From contig JAGIAA010000050.1 of NCBI GenBank assembly GCA_017745115.1, positions 1 through 15,892 on the forward strand: 15,892 bases of DNA, read 5' to 3'. Under the pieces are notes generated by a model. That model was not told the DNA's origin and did no database searches. It was given only the letters and a program-made list of their open reading frames with translations. This DNA comes from Sphingobium sp. Its GTDB lineage: Bacteria > Pseudomonadota > Alphaproteobacteria > Sphingomonadales > Sphingomonadaceae. Positions 13,245-15,892 of this stretch are shown piece by piece (positions within the stretch are counted from its first letter, which is position 1; the number at the start of each line of letters is the position of its first letter). A program made the position numbers and the translations under genes.

Positions 13245-13325
13245 GCGATAGCGAGCCGAGCGAAGCAATTCAGGGGTGCTCAAGACAGGCCTGGATTGCC
13301 GCGCGACTTCGTCGCTCGCAATGAC
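13245..13325. repeat. Inverted pair of intergenic palindromic repeats (REP-like)
   Basis: Two diverged copies of one element lie head to head between convergent genes. Copy 1 (13245-13275, plus) reads GCGATAGCGAGCCGAGCGAA then GCAATTCAGGG. Copy 2 (13288-13325), read on the minus strand, begins GTCATTGCGAGCGACGAAGT and goes on CGCGCGGCAATCCAGG. Both fit the widespread form (A)TTGCGAGCG...GAAGCAATCCAGG that I know from alphaproteobacterial intergenic regions. Together they can fold into one large stem. The rest of 13223-13405 holds no gene. Confidence 0.7.
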
Positions 13326-13405
13326 CACCCAAGTCTGCCCGATCAGACGCTAGAGCGCGCTCCGATAACGCCGGTGCGGGAACACGACGGGAGCCCGGCC
13401 GCCCA

Positions 13406-14353
13406 TCAAGCGCCTCGGGCTTCCTCTTCTTCCTTCGCTTCCGGAGGATGCAGGCGCACACGCGTGACGCGCTTGGTGTCGGCTTCCACGATCTCGATCC
13501 GCCAGCCGCTTTCCTCATGGGTCAGCAAATCGCCGACATGCGGGACCTTGCCGGCGATGACGAAAGCAAGACCGCCAAGCGTGTCGACGTCCTGATCCAC
13601 CTGGGCGAGTTTTGGATCGATCGCCTCGGCGACGTCCTCGAGCTCGGAGCGTGCGTCGGCGTCCCACATGCCGCCATCCAGCGGCACCAGCATCGCCTCG
13701 GGTTCGTCGTCATGCTCGTCCTCGATGTCGCCGACGATCTCCTCGACCAGATCCTCGATCGTGACGAGGCCATCGGTGCCGGAATATTCATCGAGTACGA
13801 TAGCGAGATGGGTGCGCTTGGCGCGCATCTCCGCGAGCAGGTCGAGTGCGCCCATGCTTTGCGGCACGTAGAGCGGGTCGCGGATCAGCGTGTGCAGCTT
13901 CTCGGGATGAGCCTCGCCCTGCGCCAGGATCGCGAAGGCATCGCGAATGTGGATCATGCCGGTGATGTGATCGAGGCTGTCTGCATAGACGGGGATGCGG
14001 CTGTGTCCGCATTCGACGAACAGTGCCATCAATTCCGCGAAGCTGGCATCCTGCGAGATGGCAATGATGTCGGCGCGCGGGACCGCGACGTCGTCGACGG
14101 TGTGCTGGCTGAAGTGCAGCATGTTCTTGAGCATCTGACGCTCGACCGGCACCAGGTCGCCCGCAACGGGCTCCGGCGCGTCCTCGCTGTCATATTGCTC
14201 GATGGCGTCCTCCAGCTCCTGCCGGAGGCTCGTCCCTTCTTCATTGCCGAACAGCAGGGCCTTGAGGCCCCGCCATATTCGTCCGCCTTCGCTGCTACTG
14301 TCGCCTTCTTTGGCGCTGTCCTTCGCGGCGCCGGGCGCGGCTGTCTCGGCCAT
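13406..14353 (-). CDS. corC: CBS-domain protein of the CorC/YbeX (hemolysin C-like) family
   Basis: A 315-residue soluble protein. Residues 1-60 are polar and acidic, without the DUF21/CNNM membrane domain found in the long forms, so this is the short CorC/YbeX type. Two CBS domains follow: about 88-150 (TVDDVAVPRADIIAIS, CGHSRIPVYADSLDHITGM) and 158-212 (DPLYVPQSMGALDLLAEM, HLAIVLDEYSGTDGLVTIED), then the CorC_HlyC transporter-associated domain at about 228-305 (DTLGGLAFVIAGKVP). YbeX has been tied to magnesium/cobalt efflux and, more recently, to ribosome maturation. It begins eight bases after ybeY, with AGGA as ribosome site, completing the phoH-ybeY-corC order seen in E. coli (ybeZYX). 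Confidence 0.93.
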   Translation of the reverse strand: MAETAAPGAAKDSAKEGDSSSEGGRIWRGLKALLFGNEEGTSLRQELEDAIEQYDSEDAPEPVAGDLVPVERQMLKNMLHFSQHTVDDVAVPRADIIAISQDASFAELMALFVECGHSRIPVYADSLDHITGMIHIRDAFAILAQGEAHPEKLHTLIRDPLYVPQSMGALDLLAEMRAKRTHLAIVLDEYSGTDGLVTIEDLVEEIVGDIEDEHDDEPEAMLVPLDGGMWDADARSELEDVAEAIDPKLAQVDQDVDTLGGLAFVIAGKVPHVGDLLTHEESGWRIEIVEADTKRVTRVRLHPPEAKEEEEARGA

Positions 14354-14361
14354 TGTCCTGG

Positions 14362-14892
14362 TCAGGTCCCTGTTGCGTCGTGGGGCAAATCCCGATCCCC
14401 ATATGGATCAGCGAGGCCCAGCGATGCAAGGGCGCGTGTTTCGATCGCCTCCATGGCTCCCGCTTCCGCATCGTCCTCATGGTCGTAGCCGACCAGGTGA
14501 AGCGTACCGTGGATGATGAGGTGGGTCGTATGGTCGGCGAGGCTGATGCCCTTTTCCTCCGCCTCGCGGGCGCAGGTCTCATGCGCGAGGATGATGTCGC
14601 CGAGCAGCGTCTCCCCATCGTCGCCGATGTCGATCGCGTCGAGTAGGTCCGGCTGCATCATGGGGAAGGAGAGCACGTTGGTGGGCTTGTCCTTGCCGCG
14701 ATAGGCCGCATTGAGTTGCTGGATCTCGGCATCGTCCGAGAGCTTCACCGAAATCTCGATCATGGACGGGTTGGCGATGAGATCGCCATGCGGCGTGCCT
14801 CGCAGCGCCGCGTCCGCCGCCCGGCTCGCCAGCGTGGCCCAATCCTGGCCTTCCGGCCAAAGCGGCCCGGAATCGACGATGACGTCAATCAT
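14362..14892 (-). CDS. ybeY: Endoribonuclease YbeY
   Basis: A 176-residue zinc metalloprotein involved in 16S rRNA 3' maturation and 70S ribosome quality control. The zinc motif HGTLHLVGYDH places ligands at His128, His132 and His138; the conserved upstream block NAAYRGKDKPTNVLSFP (61-77) carries the functional Arg. The N-terminal part is the usual variable region. The stop-to-start gap after phoH is only six bases, so the two are co-transcribed. A C-terminal tail of about 15 residues (PYGDRDLPHDATGT) is longer than in E. coli and polar. Confidence 0.96.
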   Translation of the reverse strand: MIDVIVDSGPLWPEGQDWATLASRAADAALRGTPHGDLIANPSMIEISVKLSDDAEIQQLNAAYRGKDKPTNVLSFPMMQPDLLDAIDIGDDGETLLGDIILAHETCAREAEEKGISLADHTTHLIIHGTLHLVGYDHEDDAEAGAMEAIETRALASLGLADPYGDRDLPHDATGT

Positions 14893-14898
14893 GACAGT

Positions 14899-15891
14899 TC
14901 AGGCGTCCCGTCCTTCATAGGCTTCGACGATGCGCCCGACGATCGGATGGCGGACGACGTCGGCGCGGGTGAAGCGCGAGACGGCGATGCCTTCGATGCC
15001 TTCGAGGCGCTCGACGGCATCGGCAAGGCCCGAGGCGCCCGGTTGAGGCAGGTCGACCTGCTTGGGGTCGCCGCAGATGACCATGCGGCTGCCCTCGCCG
15101 AAGCGGGTCAGGAACATCTTCATCTGCGCGATTGTCGTGTTCTGCGCTTCGTCGAGGATGATGAAGGCGTTGGCGAGCGTGCGTCCGCGCATGAAGGCGA
15201 TGGGCGCGATCTCGATCTCGCCGCTGGCGATACGGCGCTCGACCTGCTCGGCCGGCAGGCAATCGTGCAGCGCGTCGTAGAGCGGGCGAAGATAGGGGTC
15301 GACCTTCTCCTTCATGTCGCCGGGGAGGAAGCCCAGCTTCTCGCCTGCTTCGACGGCGGGGCGGGAGAGGATGAGCCGGTCGACGCTCCCGGTGATAAGC
15401 TGGCTGACCGCCTGCGCGACGGCGAGGTAGGTCTTGCCGGTCCCTGCCGGCCCGAGCGCGAAGATGAGCTCGTTGCGGGCCAGCGCTTCCATGTAGAGGC
15501 CCTGGTTGGCGGACCGCGGCACGATCGTCTTCTTGCGCGTGCGGATCATCACCTTGGGCGGCTCGGAAACGTCGTGGCGGACGATGCCGTCCAGCGTCGG
15601 TTCGGCCGACATGGCGATCACAGCCTCCACCGCGCCCGTGTCGATCGGCTGGCCGACGACAAGGCGATTGTAGAGACCGTTGAGAACATCACGTGCGCGG
15701 GCGGCCGCTTCGGCTTCGCCCTCGATCTGGATCTTCTGTCCGCGCGCAGCGATGTACACGCCCAGCCGGTTCTCGATGGCGACCAGATTCTGGTCATATT
15801 CGCCGAACAGGGATCCCAGCAGATAGGGCTTGTCGAAGGTCAGCTCGAGCCGGGCGCGTTCGCCGGGTTCCGCCTGGACATGACGCTTAGC
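14899..15891 (-). CDS. phoH: PhoH-like ATPase (YbeZ type), 5' end outside the window
   Basis: The frame stays open to the window edge, giving 330 residues; a GTG at 15759 is not the start, because the frame upstream of it still codes for family sequence (LTFDKPYLLGSLFGEYDQNL). The N-terminal part is a KH-like domain (NRLGVYIAARGQKIQIEGEA). The PhoH ATPase domain has Walker A ALGPAGTGKTYLAV, RPAVEAGEKLGFLPGD, Walker B FIILDEAQN and the sensor-like MVICGDPKQVDLP. YbeZ works with YbeY on ribosomal RNA, in line with the operon. From the usual length, only a few N-terminal residues are missing; in many alphaproteobacteria the next gene upstream is miaB, but that lies outside. Confidence 0.94.
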   Translation of the reverse strand, partial: AKRHVQAEPGERARLELTFDKPYLLGSLFGEYDQNLVAIENRLGVYIAARGQKIQIEGEAEAAARARDVLNGLYNRLVVGQPIDTGAVEAVIAMSAEPTLDGIVRHDVSEPPKVMIRTRKKTIVPRSANQGLYMEALARNELIFALGPAGTGKTYLAVAQAVSQLITGSVDRLILSRPAVEAGEKLGFLPGDMKEKVDPYLRPLYDALHDCLPAEQVERRIASGEIEIAPIAFMRGRTLANAFIILDEAQNTTIAQMKMFLTRFGEGSRMVICGDPKQVDLPQPGASGLADAVERLEGIEGIAVSRFTRADVVRHPIVGRIVEAYEGRDA

Positions 15892-15892
15892 C

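Noticed and set aside
13448..14488. 346-codon plus-strand open frame opposite corC and ybeY
   Set aside because: Shadow of the CBS-domain gene; no family likeness.

Overview
The window is ordinary chromosomal DNA from an alphaproteobacterium, most likely a member of the Sphingomonadales. This is inferred from the high GC content, the single-chain SecD-SecF protein preceded by yajC and followed by a Mth938/NDUFAF3-type gene, the phoH-ybeY-corC block, and several small proteins of sphingomonad character. No genus can be fixed from sequence alone, and no database search was possible.

Layout from left to right. (1) 1-187: start of an MHS-type MFS transporter on the minus strand, cut by the window edge. 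(2) 3592-349, minus strand: a compact run rpiB, glyA, small membrane protein, nrdR, trmJ-like, with gaps of 0-34 bases and one 4-base overlap, closed by a probable intrinsic terminator. It joins pentose phosphate, one-carbon, ribonucleotide reductase control and tRNA modification functions. (3) 3677-4432: a small two-helix membrane protein convergent with a secreted CAP/SCP protein. (4) 5444-4520, minus: purS-purQ, two parts of FGAM synthase. (5) 5445-5793: noncoding apart from a 43-codon relic of an aromatic-ring hydroxylase. (6) 5794-7304: a DUF6456-like gene divergent from an XRE/LexA-like regulator, then a small Cys-rich secreted protein. (7) 7308-7703: a gene-tail relic, tRNA-Pro(GGG) and a plus-strand long-hairpin/terminator structure that looks like an undescribed small RNA. 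(8) 9079-7731, minus: three accessory genes led by a membrane-anchored LuxR-type regulator. (9) 9432-12783, plus: yajC, secDF and a Mth938-like gene. (10) 12929-13222: a small membrane protein, then an inverted pair of intergenic palindromic repeats. (11) 15891-13406, minus: phoH (5' end missing), ybeY and corC, the conserved RNA-processing/ribosome-quality block.

Most of the window is core metabolism, translation and secretion. The less explained material lies in 5445-9431. The best candidates for something new are the structured RNA at about 7561-7703, the secreted protein with a Gly-Pro-Arg-Gly-Gly-Arg-Tyr motif at 7038-7304, and the membrane-anchored LuxR cassette. I saw no transposase, integrase, CRISPR array, toxin-antitoxin pair or defence system.
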